DNA of 64,000 bases from Arthrobacter terrae. Lineage in GTDB: Bacteria; Actinomycetota; Actinomycetes; Actinomycetales; Micrococcaceae. Below, piece after piece: positions 25,657-33,912 of this stretch. The stretch is from the NCBI RefSeq assembly GCF_015708085.1, contig NZ_JADNYM010000006.1:1-64000 (forward strand), in the 5' to 3' direction. The stretch's first letter is position 1; each line of letters starts with the position of its first letter. The translations under genes were made by a program, and so were the position numbers. The notes under the pieces are model-generated. The model did no database searches. It was not told the origin of the DNA and was given only the letters and a program-made list of their open reading frames with translations.

Positions 25657-26397
25657 TTAGGACAGGAAGGAGATTGTTTCCCAGTGAATGGCCTTGTCAG
25701 TGAGGTTGGCTGCGTCATGGGCCGCTCTCGCGTGCCGGCAAACCGCGGCGACGTCCAGGTTCCCGCCTTCTGCGCCGAGGGTATCTTCTGCCAGGAGCAT
25801 GCCGGTGCGCAGCGCCGCCAGATGGGTATCACCGACAACTGCAGCTTCCGCGCCGTAATGCGCGGCCAGAACCGACCGGTCAGCGGCCGCGGCACTACGG
25901 GCTGCGGCCTGGTACTCCCCCGCTGTGTACAACCGGTCAGCCAGCGCTGCGAGCCGACCGGCGCGGGCCGCTTCCGCGGAAGCGAAGGTGCGCAGGTCCC
26001 GGCCGCCCAGCAAGGCCTCGGCGAAGGCACCGGACTCGGCCGGATCCAGGGGAACATCAGTGAGGGTAATCGCGGGAAGGGCCGCTCCTACGGTGCCGGC
26101 GATCCCCCAGCTGTCCAGACCTTGCAGGAGCTGTCGGCGGAAGGCATCGGCCACGGCGGGCAATCCGTTGCCGGGCAAGGACAGGGACCAGAGCGGGCTG
26201 AGGTCCAACAGCGCCCTCGGGGACTTTTCCATCTCGGCGGTGATGGTCAGCGTGTCACCGGCAAGCTGGGCGTTCAGGGCATCCCACCCGCGGCCTTCAG
26301 CGGCTTTGCGGCCGGCAATTCTGTACAGGGTCTCCGCGGTGGCATTGCCCATAGTCGCTGCAGCTCTTTTCCTGCCGGATCTTGTTCCGGCGCTCAT
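25657..26397 (-). CDS. Protein of unknown function, convergent with pilT
   Basis: The 246-residue protein is soluble and mostly helical. The second half is very Ala-rich with repeated helices (SAEAARAGRLAALADRLYTAGEYQAAARSAAAADRS), resembling TPR-like packing. I recognise no catalytic motif. The start could be the ATG at 26397 or at 26352 (MGNATAE). It lies between pilT and pilD and is transcribed against them. Confidence 0.55.
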   Translation of the reverse strand: MSAGTRSGRKRAAATMGNATAETLYRIAGRKAAEGRGWDALNAQLAGDTLTITAEMEKSPRALLDLSPLWSLSLPGNGLPAVADAFRRQLLQGLDSWGIAGTVGAALPAITLTDVPLDPAESGAFAEALLGGRDLRTFASAEAARAGRLAALADRLYTAGEYQAAARSAAAADRSVLAAHYGAEAAVVGDTHLAALRTGMLLAEDTLGAEGGNLDVAAVCRHARAAHDAANLTDKAIHWETISFLS

Positions 26398-26516
26398 CTG
26401 GCCGGCACAGACACCGGCACCCTTAGTGTAACAGTTGAGAGATTTACCGCCAACGCTGCGTTACCACCATGGAGCGTTCCGGAAGCCTCCGGCGCGCCAC
26501 TGCCAGAGGAGCTCCC

Positions 26517-27203
26517 TTGACCGTCCAGACCACACCTGCGGGCACACCGATGCCGGACACTATGGAGCCGGAAGACGATGACGTCAAGATCATCGCAGAC
26601 ATCGACGAACCATGGCTGCCGTCCATACTGACCATTGAGACAGGCCTGCCCACTATGGGTGTTGCACTTGGCGCCGGCCTGCTGGGCGTGTCGGTGAACT
26701 CAGGCCGAGGACCGCTGGTGGCCTTCATGATCGGGCTGTTCTCCGCCGTACTGGTGTTCCTGGCAGTGATCGACTGGAAAACCTACCGGCTGCCCGACGC
26801 CATTGTGCTGCCTTTGTACCCTGCTCTCGGCCTGGCTGTCGCCGCCGGCGTGGCCGTCGGGGCCATCACCCCCACAGCGGCGCTGACCGCGGTCATCTCG
26901 ATGACCGCTGTGTTCGTCATTTTGTGGCTGATCGCGTTCTTCACCGGAGGGCTCGGGTTCGGGGATGTGAAACTTGGCGGGCTGCTCGCTCTGGTCTGCG
27001 GACTTGAATCCGGCTACGCCGCGGCTCTCGGCGCCCTGATACTCCCGATGATCCTGGGCGGGCTGGTTGCGCTGCCGTTACTGTTCGCCGGACGGCGAAA
27101 ACACGAGTTCGCGTTCGGGCCCTACATGGTCGCCGGCGCCCTGTTGATCCTGCTGCTGCCGAACGTGCTCGTACCGATCAGCCGCGGGTCGCTGTTTCAT
27201 TGA
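26517..27203 (+). CDS. pilD: Prepilin peptidase (A24), lacking the N-methylase domain
   Basis: The 228-residue polytopic membrane protein has the two aspartates of A24 prepilin peptidases: one in AVIDWKTYRLPD and one in the signature GFGDVKLGG (about 147). About six hydrophobic segments follow the acidic N-terminus. The cytoplasmic N-methylase domain with its CxxC motifs, found in PilD, is missing, as in TadV-like peptidases. It should process PilA and the unusual prepilins here. I chose a TTG at 26517 with AGAGGAG upstream over the ATG at 26469, which lacks a ribosome-binding site. Confidence 0.85.
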   Translation: MTVQTTPAGTPMPDTMEPEDDDVKIIADIDEPWLPSILTIETGLPTMGVALGAGLLGVSVNSGRGPLVAFMIGLFSAVLVFLAVIDWKTYRLPDAIVLPLYPALGLAVAAGVAVGAITPTAALTAVISMTAVFVILWLIAFFTGGLGFGDVKLGGLLALVCGLESGYAAALGALILPMILGGLVALPLLFAGRRKHEFAFGPYMVAGALLILLLPNVLVPISRGSLFH

Positions 27204-27219
27204 CGCAGCTGGAGTGTGC

Positions 27220-27253
27220 AAAGGCCCCGCCTGGAATTCCGGGCGGGGCCTTT
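27220..27253 (+). terminator. Bidirectional terminator between pilD and a small gene
   Basis: AAAGGCCCCGCC / GGCGGGGCCTTT is a perfect 12-bp stem between convergent genes. Confidence 0.85.
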
Positions 27254-27266
27254 GACTCGGGATGCT

Positions 27267-27428
27267 TTAGCCCTTTTTGGTGGGCGTAATCCCCGTCTGG
27301 ACGGGGGAAAAGTCGATGACACCCGTCACGGACAGCGCCATGAAAATCAGGGCAACGCCGAGGATGACCCCGAGGATGATGCGGCTCTTGGTGGACGTGT
27401 TGGCCCATTCACTGCGAAGGCGATCCAT
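27267..27428 (-). CDS. 53-residue membrane protein under motif A
   Basis: The ATG at 27428 has GGAGAAA upstream and opens a 53-residue protein. It has a charged N-terminus (DRLRSEWANTSTKSR), one transmembrane helix (IILGVILGVALIFMALSVTGVI) and a short outside tail. Motif A lies 102-123 bp upstream. It may be a small pilus accessory protein like the 43-residue one at 18.8 kb. The in-frame extension to 27572 would include motif A and is unlikely. Confidence 0.6.
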   Translation of the reverse strand: MDRLRSEWANTSTKSRIILGVILGVALIFMALSVTGVIDFSPVQTGITPTKKG

Positions 27429-27529
27429 GGTTTCTCCATTTGTTCGGAGGTCCGGTTGTAGACCGGGCCTGGTGTTAGGTGTGCAAAACGTTGTACCTGC
27501 TATCGGCAGGAACCGATCCGGTGCATGCC

Positions 27530-27551
27530 TCTGCCAAGGAACATGCGTAGA
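27530..27551 (-). promoter_or_regulatory. Motif A copy upstream of the 53-residue gene
   Basis: TCTACGCATGTT followed by CCTTGGCAGA on the minus strand, between the genes ending at 27562 and starting at 27428. Confidence 0.7.
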
Positions 27552-27561
27552 CATCGCCAGG

Positions 27562-27969
27562 TCAGCTGCCACGGGCGTGCAGCGTCTCCCCGCCGCAGAC
27601 CACAGACTGCGGAAGGGTCACCGTGCACTCGACGCTTTCGCCGTTGACGATGGCCGCGAACGGCACACCGCCCACAAACCCCTGTTCCGCGATCGCCGAC
27701 TGGACACCGTACTCTTTGGCCAGCAACGACCAGATGGCCACGTTGTAGTTCCGGTCATGGGTGGCGAGGATGTTCACCAGCAACGTCGATGAGACGATAC
27801 CCAGCAGGGCTGCGACGGCGGCAGTCATCAGGGTACGGCGCCATGCTTTCGTCCCCCGGTCCGAGCGCGCGGTTCCCCTGCCGGCCAGGAAGGCGGCATA
27901 GAAAAAGACCCCCGCCACGGCCACCAGGATGGCTGCGACCGGAAAGACCGGTACGGGAGCCGGGATCAT
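27562..27969 (-). CDS. Two-helix membrane protein
   Basis: The 135-residue protein has two hydrophobic segments (VFPVAAILVAVAGVFFYAAFLA and TAAVAALLGIVSSTLLVNIL) and an extracytoplasmic C-terminal domain with a cysteine pair (VECTVTL, VVCGGE). This C-terminus resembles DUF4333-type domains seen in actinobacterial membrane proteins. The ATG at 27969 has CCGGAG upstream. It is the first gene of a minus-strand pair with the 53-residue protein, although motif A lies between them. Confidence 0.6.
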   Translation of the reverse strand: MIPAPVPVFPVAAILVAVAGVFFYAAFLAGRGTARSDRGTKAWRRTLMTAAVAALLGIVSSTLLVNILATHDRNYNVAIWSLLAKEYGVQSAIAEQGFVGGVPFAAIVNGESVECTVTLPQSVVCGGETLHARGS

Positions 27970-28060
27970 GCCCGGGCTCCGGAAAATTCCTGCTTCATGC
28001 CTAGCCCTATGCGCCTCGTGCGCCGGCGGCCGTTTTCTTCGGCCGCCGCGGTCTCTCACG

Positions 28061-28066
28061 TAGCGT
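28061..28066 (+). promoter_or_regulatory. Leaderless -10 box
   Basis: TAGCGT fits the TANNNT -10 consensus and is followed by exactly 7 bp and an ATG with no ribosome-binding site, the usual leaderless spacing in actinobacteria. Confidence 0.5.
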
Positions 28067-28073
28067 GGACGCC

Positions 28074-28295
28074 ATGACCACCACGACCCCTGCAGGTGCG
28101 CCCGCGCGCGAGGCGACTCTGGAAGATGCGCTGCTGGCTGTCGAGCTGGAACTGATGCGCACCCCGGCCCTGGCCCGGCTGAACGGTGCCCGCCGCCGGG
28201 AAATCTCCCGCGGCATCCTCGATGCGCTGAACGCCCGCGGCGTCCTTGCCGGCATCACCGACCCGCAGGTACAACCTCTACTGCTCGCCGCTTGA
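28074..28295 (+). CDS. Small helical protein, probably leaderless
   Basis: The 73-residue product is soluble and helical (EATLEDALLAVELELMRTPALARLNGARRREISRGILDALNARGVL). The ATG at 28074 has no ribosome-binding site but sits 7 bp after a -10-like TAGCGT. Codon use favours this strand over the overlapping reverse frames. Function unknown. Confidence 0.55.
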   Translation: MTTTTPAGAPAREATLEDALLAVELELMRTPALARLNGARRREISRGILDALNARGVLAGITDPQVQPLLLAA

Positions 28296-28299
28296 CGCT

Positions 28300-29169
28300 T
28301 TAGCTCTCCGGAAGCTGTACGAGTTCAGGCTCCACTGCGCCGCACTCGTACTCCGGAACGCTCGCCCCCACCATTTTTCCCAGTTTTTGGTGCATCGGGC
28401 AGTCGAAGCGCTGGTAATCACCTCCGTCGTAGGACACCATGAAGGCCGCCGGTTCAGCCATGGCTGCTTTGATGGCCGGCCAGTCTTTTTCGGGGAACGC
28501 GGCCATACCGGCAGTGAGGTTACCGCTCTGGTCACCTTTGAAAGTCTTCAAGGTGCTGGTGGCTCCGACCGCAGTAGGGGTGTCGGCGTCACCGTAACCC
28601 AGAAGAATCGCGCAGGCCTCTGGCGCCTTGTTCTGAGCCGCCGCTACGGGAGCGCAGACGGGGCTGTCCCCCTTCCATAACGCGCTGACCAGGAACTTGG
28701 GGTTGCCGACCGGTTTGGAGACCATGTCTACGCCTTTGAAGGCAATCGTCCGGCCGGGGGTGGTGTTGACCAGCTGCATTTTCAGTCCCAGCGTGAACAG
28801 GGCGCTCATGAAGCCGGGTTTGTCATTGGCGACCGTTTCGCCCAAGTTGCTGGTGTTTACGGTGACGTCCAGATCGAACGTATAACCGTCAACGTCTTTG
28901 ATCTTGGAGACAAAACTGCCTGACGGACCGACGCCGGAGGGAGCCTGCGGCGCCTGAGACGCAGCCGGCGCCGGCGAGGCCAGGGGCTGCTCAGTGGTCG
29001 GTTCGGGGCTCGGCGCTGCCACGGTTACCACCTGGCTCGGAGCGGCAGTAGTGTTCATCGGAACCTGCGTTAGCCCTGACGATGCGGCAGGACTTTGGGC
29101 GCAGGCGGCCAGCGACAGTACAGCGGCAACGGCCAGCCCGGTCTTCAGTTTCTTTGTAGAACGCCCCAT
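28300..29169 (-). CDS. Lipoprotein, unknown function
   Basis: The 289-residue protein has a signal peptide with a lipobox (SLAAC) and a disordered Pro/Ala/Ser/Thr-rich linker (about 25-85). A folded domain of about 200 residues follows; it starts with a DUF4352-like beta strand pattern and has a cysteine pair (SPVCAPV, EACAIL) and a late FDCP..YECG pair. It would be anchored to the outer face of the membrane. ATG at 29169 with GGAG upstream; a GTG directly before it is the alternative start. Convergent with the 28074 gene. Confidence 0.7.
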   Translation of the reverse strand: MGRSTKKLKTGLAVAAVLSLAACAQSPAASSGLTQVPMNTTAAPSQVVTVAAPSPEPTTEQPLASPAPAASQAPQAPSGVGPSGSFVSKIKDVDGYTFDLDVTVNTSNLGETVANDKPGFMSALFTLGLKMQLVNTTPGRTIAFKGVDMVSKPVGNPKFLVSALWKGDSPVCAPVAAAQNKAPEACAILLGYGDADTPTAVGATSTLKTFKGDQSGNLTAGMAAFPEKDWPAIKAAMAEPAAFMVSYDGGDYQRFDCPMHQKLGKMVGASVPEYECGAVEPELVQLPES

Positions 29170-29362
29170 CACAGCTCCATGCCTGTTCGCGCAGCCGTGA
29201 CTGGCCGCTGAACAGAATCTAATGTGGACCGGGTCGGAAAACCAGAAAATAGGCTACTCGTTAATCGGCCGCAGATACTTGCTTGGGTACTGCCGTTTGT
29301 CGTCAAAATATTGGTGGCATACAGTAAGTGGATACTTTCAGCAGATACGGGCAGGGGCCGTT

Positions 29363-30283
29363 GTGGCAAAACCGAAAGACCACGTCCCGATGCCTGCGTC
29401 CCAGGCGGAAACGCTGGCAGCTTCCTACGCCGCTTTCCGGCAGGCACTGGATCCCCACGACCCGTGGGCGAACGGCCGGCTAGCCATCGTGATCCGCGCC
29501 GCGGACGCAGCCGGTTGGTCCCGGCGCAGCACAGCATCAGCATTGGGCCTGTCCCGGCTCCGTACTGACAGGGTCGCCGCTTTCCCCGCAACCGCGTCGT
29601 ACCGGATACGAAGGTTTGAGCCCGGAGCGGTGTTCCCGGCTGCCGCGGTCGCCGCCTTCCGCAGGTACGAGGACGAAGTCAGCCTGCGCCGGATCCGCAC
29701 CGAACGTACCCTGATAGCCACTATCCGGTCCGCGCACCATAACGCCGGCTGGCCGTACACCGCCTTGGCAGCCATTGTCGGTGCCAGCAGTGAACGGCTC
29801 CGCCAGATCGCCGAGATCGACCTGGATGTCAGTGCAGAACCGGCCCCGCCTTTCACAGAGTTCACCCGTGTGCTCAAAGATCGGAAAAGCCCGCCCCCAC
29901 GGGCGACGCGGCCACTGGCTGACACAGAAACTGAGCGCCTGGCCCGCCTCGCCGAGCGGGCCAAACGGGCCACCAAAAACGTCGGTAAACGCCTCGGCTC
30001 CAGTCCCCGCCCGGAGAAGGTCCGCGAGTTGGAGGTGTCCCTGGAGGACCGGCTCGCCTCCGAGGAGCTCAGCGCCCTGCTCATCAGCCTCAAAAATGAC
30101 AATGTCTCCTGGCTGGAACTGGACACCGCCTGCGGTTACCGCCCCGGCAGCGCCCGGGCCCGGGCACTGCGCCACGGCTACGCTCAGACGCCCCCCAGCA
30201 TGGCTCCCTACACCCCAACACCGCTGCCTGGCTGGCCCCAGCAGAATCCCGTCTCTCAGTTGACAGATCGTTCCAGCGTGTAA
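29363..30283 (+). CDS. Protein with three helix-turn-helix-like repeats (first of two)
   Basis: The 306-residue protein contains three segments of the same form, roughly 'L..ai..a...gWs...La..lG.s..rlr': AADAAGWSRRSTASALGLSRLR, AHHNAGWPYTALAAIVGASSERLR and NDNVSWLELDTACGYRPGSAR. They are spread along the chain. This suggests DNA binding through several HTH units. Residues around 170-230 are Arg-rich and coiled-coil-like. The GTG at 29363 is a guess, and an ATG at 29390 is possible. The next gene has the same layout. They could be plasmid replication, segregation or regulatory proteins. Confidence 0.55.
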   Translation: MAKPKDHVPMPASQAETLAASYAAFRQALDPHDPWANGRLAIVIRAADAAGWSRRSTASALGLSRLRTDRVAAFPATASYRIRRFEPGAVFPAAAVAAFRRYEDEVSLRRIRTERTLIATIRSAHHNAGWPYTALAAIVGASSERLRQIAEIDLDVSAEPAPPFTEFTRVLKDRKSPPPRATRPLADTETERLARLAERAKRATKNVGKRLGSSPRPEKVRELEVSLEDRLASEELSALLISLKNDNVSWLELDTACGYRPGSARARALRHGYAQTPPSMAPYTPTPLPGWPQQNPVSQLTDRSSV

Positions 30284-30322
30284 CGTGGCGTTCATCATGC
30301 CCCACAGAGAAAGGTGTTAGCC

Positions 30323-31150
30323 ATGATAAATCCGCATATGGCGACCGATCCCTGGGCACAGCTCTCCGAACTCAGGATCAAAGCCCACGACGACAGCGCC
30401 AGCCGGATCCTTTTCGGCGCCGCGCTGCGCGACTTTCATGAAGCAGGCTGGACCTACCGGCAACTGGGGAAAGCCAACGGAGTCTCCCATGAATACATCC
30501 GGCTCGCCATCCTTGACCTGCCTGACGACGTTCCTGTGCCCTCGGGTATCGCCGTTCCGCCCCGGCCCAAGCGCCTGGACGTCATACCATTGCGCGAGCT
30601 CGACCCCGACATCAGAAAGACCCTGAAAAACTGCCTTGCGGCGGCAGTGGAAGCGGACCCCGCGGAACGGACCCCTTCGGGAATCAGCACCGCCGTTGCC
30701 GACTACTTCGCAGCTCTGCACAGCGCCTCACACGCCGGATGGGACGCCTACTCTCTGGCGCATGCCCTCGGCTCGCACCCGAAAGCCGTCTTCAAATTCG
30801 TTGCCCAGCAGGACCGCTACGGGGAAGGGCACGCCCCCGCTTTTCCCGTCGCCCCACACCGGGACGAACAAACACTTTGGCGTGCGAGTCGACCCACCCT
30901 CCCCCTGGTGCAGGTCCCGGATGAGGACGTCGCGGAGCTGCAGAGGCTAGAGGAACACGCTTGGACTGACGATACCGTCCACGCCGCGGAAACCACCCGA
31001 TATCTGGCATTGCTGGGCGCCTGGTACCTGCTCGGGGCGAACCGCAATGAACTCGAACAGGCGACCGGTCACAACTGGGAAACCATCCGGAAACGCCTTG
31101 TCCGCGGCGGCTACATGTCAGGCCAGCACAGGGCTCTGAAGCGGAGATAA
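30323..31150 (+). CDS. Protein with three helix-turn-helix-like repeats (second of two)
   Basis: The 275-residue protein repeats the layout of the gene before it: FHEAGWTYRQLGKANGVSHEYIR, SHAGWDAYSLAHALGSHPKAVFK and LLGANRNELEQATGHNWETIRKRL are three HTH-like units separated by about 100 residues. The ATG at 30323 has AAAGGTG upstream. The two genes are 39 bp apart and end at a strong terminator, so they are probably co-expressed. They lie just ahead of the sigma-like gene and the RCC1 pilin. Confidence 0.55.
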   Translation: MINPHMATDPWAQLSELRIKAHDDSASRILFGAALRDFHEAGWTYRQLGKANGVSHEYIRLAILDLPDDVPVPSGIAVPPRPKRLDVIPLRELDPDIRKTLKNCLAAAVEADPAERTPSGISTAVADYFAALHSASHAGWDAYSLAHALGSHPKAVFKFVAQQDRYGEGHAPAFPVAPHRDEQTLWRASRPTLPLVQVPDEDVAELQRLEEHAWTDDTVHAAETTRYLALLGAWYLLGANRNELEQATGHNWETIRKRLVRGGYMSGQHRALKRR

Positions 31151-31169
31151 CACCGCATGAACCACCGGT

Positions 31170-31207
31170 TCCCGGTCGGAGTCCCCACGACACCGACCGG
31201 GATTTTT
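31170..31207 (+). terminator. Rho-independent terminator after the HTH-repeat genes
   Basis: TCCCGGTCGG / CCGACCGGGA (31170-31179, 31193-31202) followed by TTTTT. Confidence 0.85.
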
Positions 31208-31388
31208 CATGCCCAGAACGGACCGCCCAAAACCTTTAGCCGTCGCGGCTCGTACCCGCTGGCCGTCAGTGGACAGCAGATTTCCCGCCAGCCAGCCACC
31301 TGACAGTGTGTCCCGAAATATAGCGTCCACAACGTAGAAGTCGGCGGCCGCGCAAATCTGATCACGCCCGGATAGCGACGATCAAAAA

Positions 31389-31410
31389 TCTACGCATGTT
31401 TCTTGATGGG
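31389..31410 (+). promoter_or_regulatory. Motif A copy upstream of the sigma-like gene
   Basis: TCTACGCATGTT at 31389-31400 followed by TCTTGATGGG, 50 bp before the TTG start at 31451. Confidence 0.7.
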
Positions 31411-31450
31411 CCGGAGGGATGGTCGCAAAAACACTGCTGAAGGGAATGAA

Positions 31451-32182
31451 TTGTCCGTCGCAACCACACCGGGTCTCATGCCGCCTGTCACGAGCGAATC
31501 CACAGAGCTGCTGCAGGTCCTGGCATCCATGCCAATGTCCGATCCGGCATACGGCACCTGGTGGAGCACCGCCGAAGGCCGTTGGCTGTACAACGAGATC
31601 AGCATACGGGTCGGATCCCCGCTGGCCGCATCGCTCCAGCACAAATTCGGCGTCCACTACGAGCCCGCCGATGTCGCCAACACCGCGTTCATGGTCCTTC
31701 GCCAGGATTTCGTCTACGCGTACGTCCTGCGGGCAGACGACCCGTGGGCGTACCTGTCCCAGATGCTCAAACGGGAGATGCTCTCCGCTGCCGGTGCCTA
31801 CTTCCGGGTCGAGCTCACCGACGACGCGATATTCGATTCCACCATCCCTCCGGCCGAGCAGGCCGCCGTATCAGTCCATGACGCCGCTGATCTGACATAC
31901 AAGGTACTGGCACCATCCGCGCCCGAACACCTGCACTCCAGCTTGAAAGACGCCATCCTCTACTTCGCCGAACTCGGCGGCGCGCGTCTGAGCCACCTTT
32001 ACACCCATGCGAGTTCGGACACTGAGCTCACCAGTCTGGGTCTGGTCCGTGATGAGATCCTCGCGAAAATTACCCGTTTTTTGCGCGGTACGGCACTTCT
32101 GTATGTGAGCCCGAAAGAAAAGGCCGCCGGCCCTGCCGTCCTCGATCCCGCCAGCATCATGATTTACGAGGCCCCGAAATGA
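31451..32182 (+). CDS. Sigma-factor-like protein
   Basis: The 243-residue protein resembles an ECF sigma factor. A region-2-like segment (SPLAASLQHKFGVHY, then EPADVANTAFMVLRQDF, then DPWAYLSQMLKREML) lies near 60-120. A later segment (LHSSLKDAILYFAELG, then LGLVRDEILAKITRFLRG) has the look of region 4. The match is distant and the C-terminus is longer than usual. The TTG at 31451 has AAGGGA upstream. Motif A precedes it, and its stop overlaps the ATG of the RCC1 pilin (ATGA). If real, it could direct RNA polymerase to motif A or B. Confidence 0.45.
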   Translation: MSVATTPGLMPPVTSESTELLQVLASMPMSDPAYGTWWSTAEGRWLYNEISIRVGSPLAASLQHKFGVHYEPADVANTAFMVLRQDFVYAYVLRADDPWAYLSQMLKREMLSAAGAYFRVELTDDAIFDSTIPPAEQAAVSVHDAADLTYKVLAPSAPEHLHSSLKDAILYFAELGGARLSHLYTHASSDTELTSLGLVRDEILAKITRFLRGTALLYVSPKEKAAGPAVLDPASIMIYEAPK

Positions 32183-33912
32183 CACCTATCCTTCGCCGGC
32201 TCAAACACGTTGCAGCTGGACAGCTCCGTAATGAGCGCGGCTCCGTCGCCGCGTCCGTAGCCTTCACGGTCTTCACCGCCCTGATGATTCTCACCGTGGT
32301 TGCCGCCGTCATCGCGTCCCTGGGCACGACGACGATCATGAACAATCAGAGCGCCGTCAATGCGGGCTCCTCCCAGCAGCAGGACGCCTACCTGAACGCG
32401 GTCGTTCACGGCATAGCCGCTCCCACGGGCCAGAGCTGCGTCGGGGTCATCTGCTCCCAGATCACCGGCACCACCGACGCTGACGGCGTCCGCAGCGTCA
32501 CCGTCGAAGGCAAAGTCGGTGACAAAGCACCTTCGACCAGGATCCAGACGCTCCGCCAGATCAGCCCGAACATGATCACCGGCTACGACGACCTGGGTAA
32601 CCCGGTCTGGGCCAGTCAGAAGGACACCACCCCGTACAGGTTCACCAGCCTCATCTCCCGCGGTAACTCGAGCTGCGCAATCGATGCCGACAAGACTGCC
32701 TGGTGCTGGGGCGCCAACGACCACGGACAGCTCGGCGACGGCACCACAACGAACCGTTCTGTGCCCGTCAAAGTGCACGGCACCGCAAAATTCACCGCCC
32801 TGACAGGTGCCACCGGCGACACGTTCTGCGGGCTCGACACTGACGGTAAGGCCTGGTGCTGGGGAGATAACACCGCCGGTCAGCTCGGGACCGGCGCCAC
32901 CACCATCGGCACCAGCTCCTCCACCCCCGTTGCCCCGACCGGGGACCACAAATTCACCGCCCTCTTCACCGGGCCGACCACGACCTGTGGGATCGACACC
33001 GACAAGAAGACCTGGTGCTGGGGCGCCAACCCCGGCAACGGAACATCCGACCCAGCGCCAGACCCGGCCGCTGTCCTTGGAAGTCACGACTTCACCACCC
33101 TGACCATGGACGCCAGCACCGCGTGCGGACTCGAGACAGGCGGGAAGGTCTTCTGCTGGGCAACGGCAGCCACCGGCCGGACCGGGACTGACCCAGCCCC
33201 CGGCAAAGGCACCCCCGTCGAGGTCGCCGGCGGCCGCACGTACACGCATATCCAAACCGCCAACGAGGTGCGCACCGATACGCCCTCCGTACTTTGCGCC
33301 ATCGACACCGGCTCCAAAGCGTGGTGCTGGGGCACCAACGGCGCCGGCCAGCTCGGGAACGGCACCACCACCGACTCCCTGGTCCCGACGGCAGTTACCG
33401 GAGACCACGACTTCAAAGCTTTGACGGTTTCTCCGTCCGCAGTCTGCGGAATCGACAGCTCCAGCCACACCTGGTGCTGGGGTGACAACTCGGCAGGCCA
33501 GCTCGGCATCGGGTCGATGACCTCCACGAAGGACCCTGCCGCAGTTGATCCGGGAACGGAATATTCAGCCATCACTCCAGCCACGAACAACGGCAAGTCG
33601 TTCTGTGCCATAGTCACCGACGGCGCAGCAAAATGCTGGGGCGAAAACAACCTCGGACAGGCCCAGGAAGGCACTACAACGCCCGTCACCTCCCCGGCTT
33701 CGCTGGGAGCTTTCAAGGGCCTCAGAAGCCTCTCCGCGGGCGCTGCGTTCTCCTGTGTCACTGACGCCCGGAGCGAAACATCATGCTGGGGCCGCAACGA
33801 CGCCGGACAGACCGGAAACGGTGCGTTCACGCCGACTAACGCACCCCTGCCGGCAGCGCGCAAAGACCTTTCCCCGCCCCCGTTCACCGGATACCTGAAA
33901 GGCGGCAAATAA
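32179..33912 (+). CDS. Pilin-like protein with an RCC1-type beta-propeller
   Basis: The 577-residue product starts with a prepilin-like N-terminus (LRNERGSVAASVAFTVFTALMILTVVAAVIASLG). The rest consists of seven or eight RCC1 repeats, recognisable by 'CaID....aWCWG.N..GQLG.GT' (GNSSCAIDADKTAWCWGAND, FCGLDTDGKAWCWGDN, TTCGIDTDKKTWCWGAN and so on), roughly residues 150-570. Each blade has two cysteines, probably disulfide-bonded. A secreted propeller on a pilin helix would be an adhesin or recognition head at the pilus tip. It is translationally coupled to the sigma-like gene and to the pilin-like gene downstream. Confidence 0.75.
   Translation: MTPILRRLKHVAAGQLRNERGSVAASVAFTVFTALMILTVVAAVIASLGTTTIMNNQSAVNAGSSQQQDAYLNAVVHGIAAPTGQSCVGVICSQITGTTDADGVRSVTVEGKVGDKAPSTRIQTLRQISPNMITGYDDLGNPVWASQKDTTPYRFTSLISRGNSSCAIDADKTAWCWGANDHGQLGDGTTTNRSVPVKVHGTAKFTALTGATGDTFCGLDTDGKAWCWGDNTAGQLGTGATTIGTSSSTPVAPTGDHKFTALFTGPTTTCGIDTDKKTWCWGANPGNGTSDPAPDPAAVLGSHDFTTLTMDASTACGLETGGKVFCWATAATGRTGTDPAPGKGTPVEVAGGRTYTHIQTANEVRTDTPSVLCAIDTGSKAWCWGTNGAGQLGNGTTTDSLVPTAVTGDHDFKALTVSPSAVCGIDSSSHTWCWGDNSAGQLGIGSMTSTKDPAAVDPGTEYSAITPATNNGKSFCAIVTDGAAKCWGENNLGQAQEGTTTPVTSPASLGAFKGLRSLSAGAAFSCVTDARSETSCWGRNDAGQTGNGAFTPTNAPLPAARKDLSPPPFTGYLKGGK

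Noticed and set aside
31118-31330. 70-residue minus-strand frame after the HTH-repeat genes
   Set aside because: It runs through a strong terminator and the end of a real gene.
32164-33468. 434-residue open frame opposite the RCC1 pilin
   Set aside because: The Gly/Val/Asp-rich composition follows from the repeats on the real strand.
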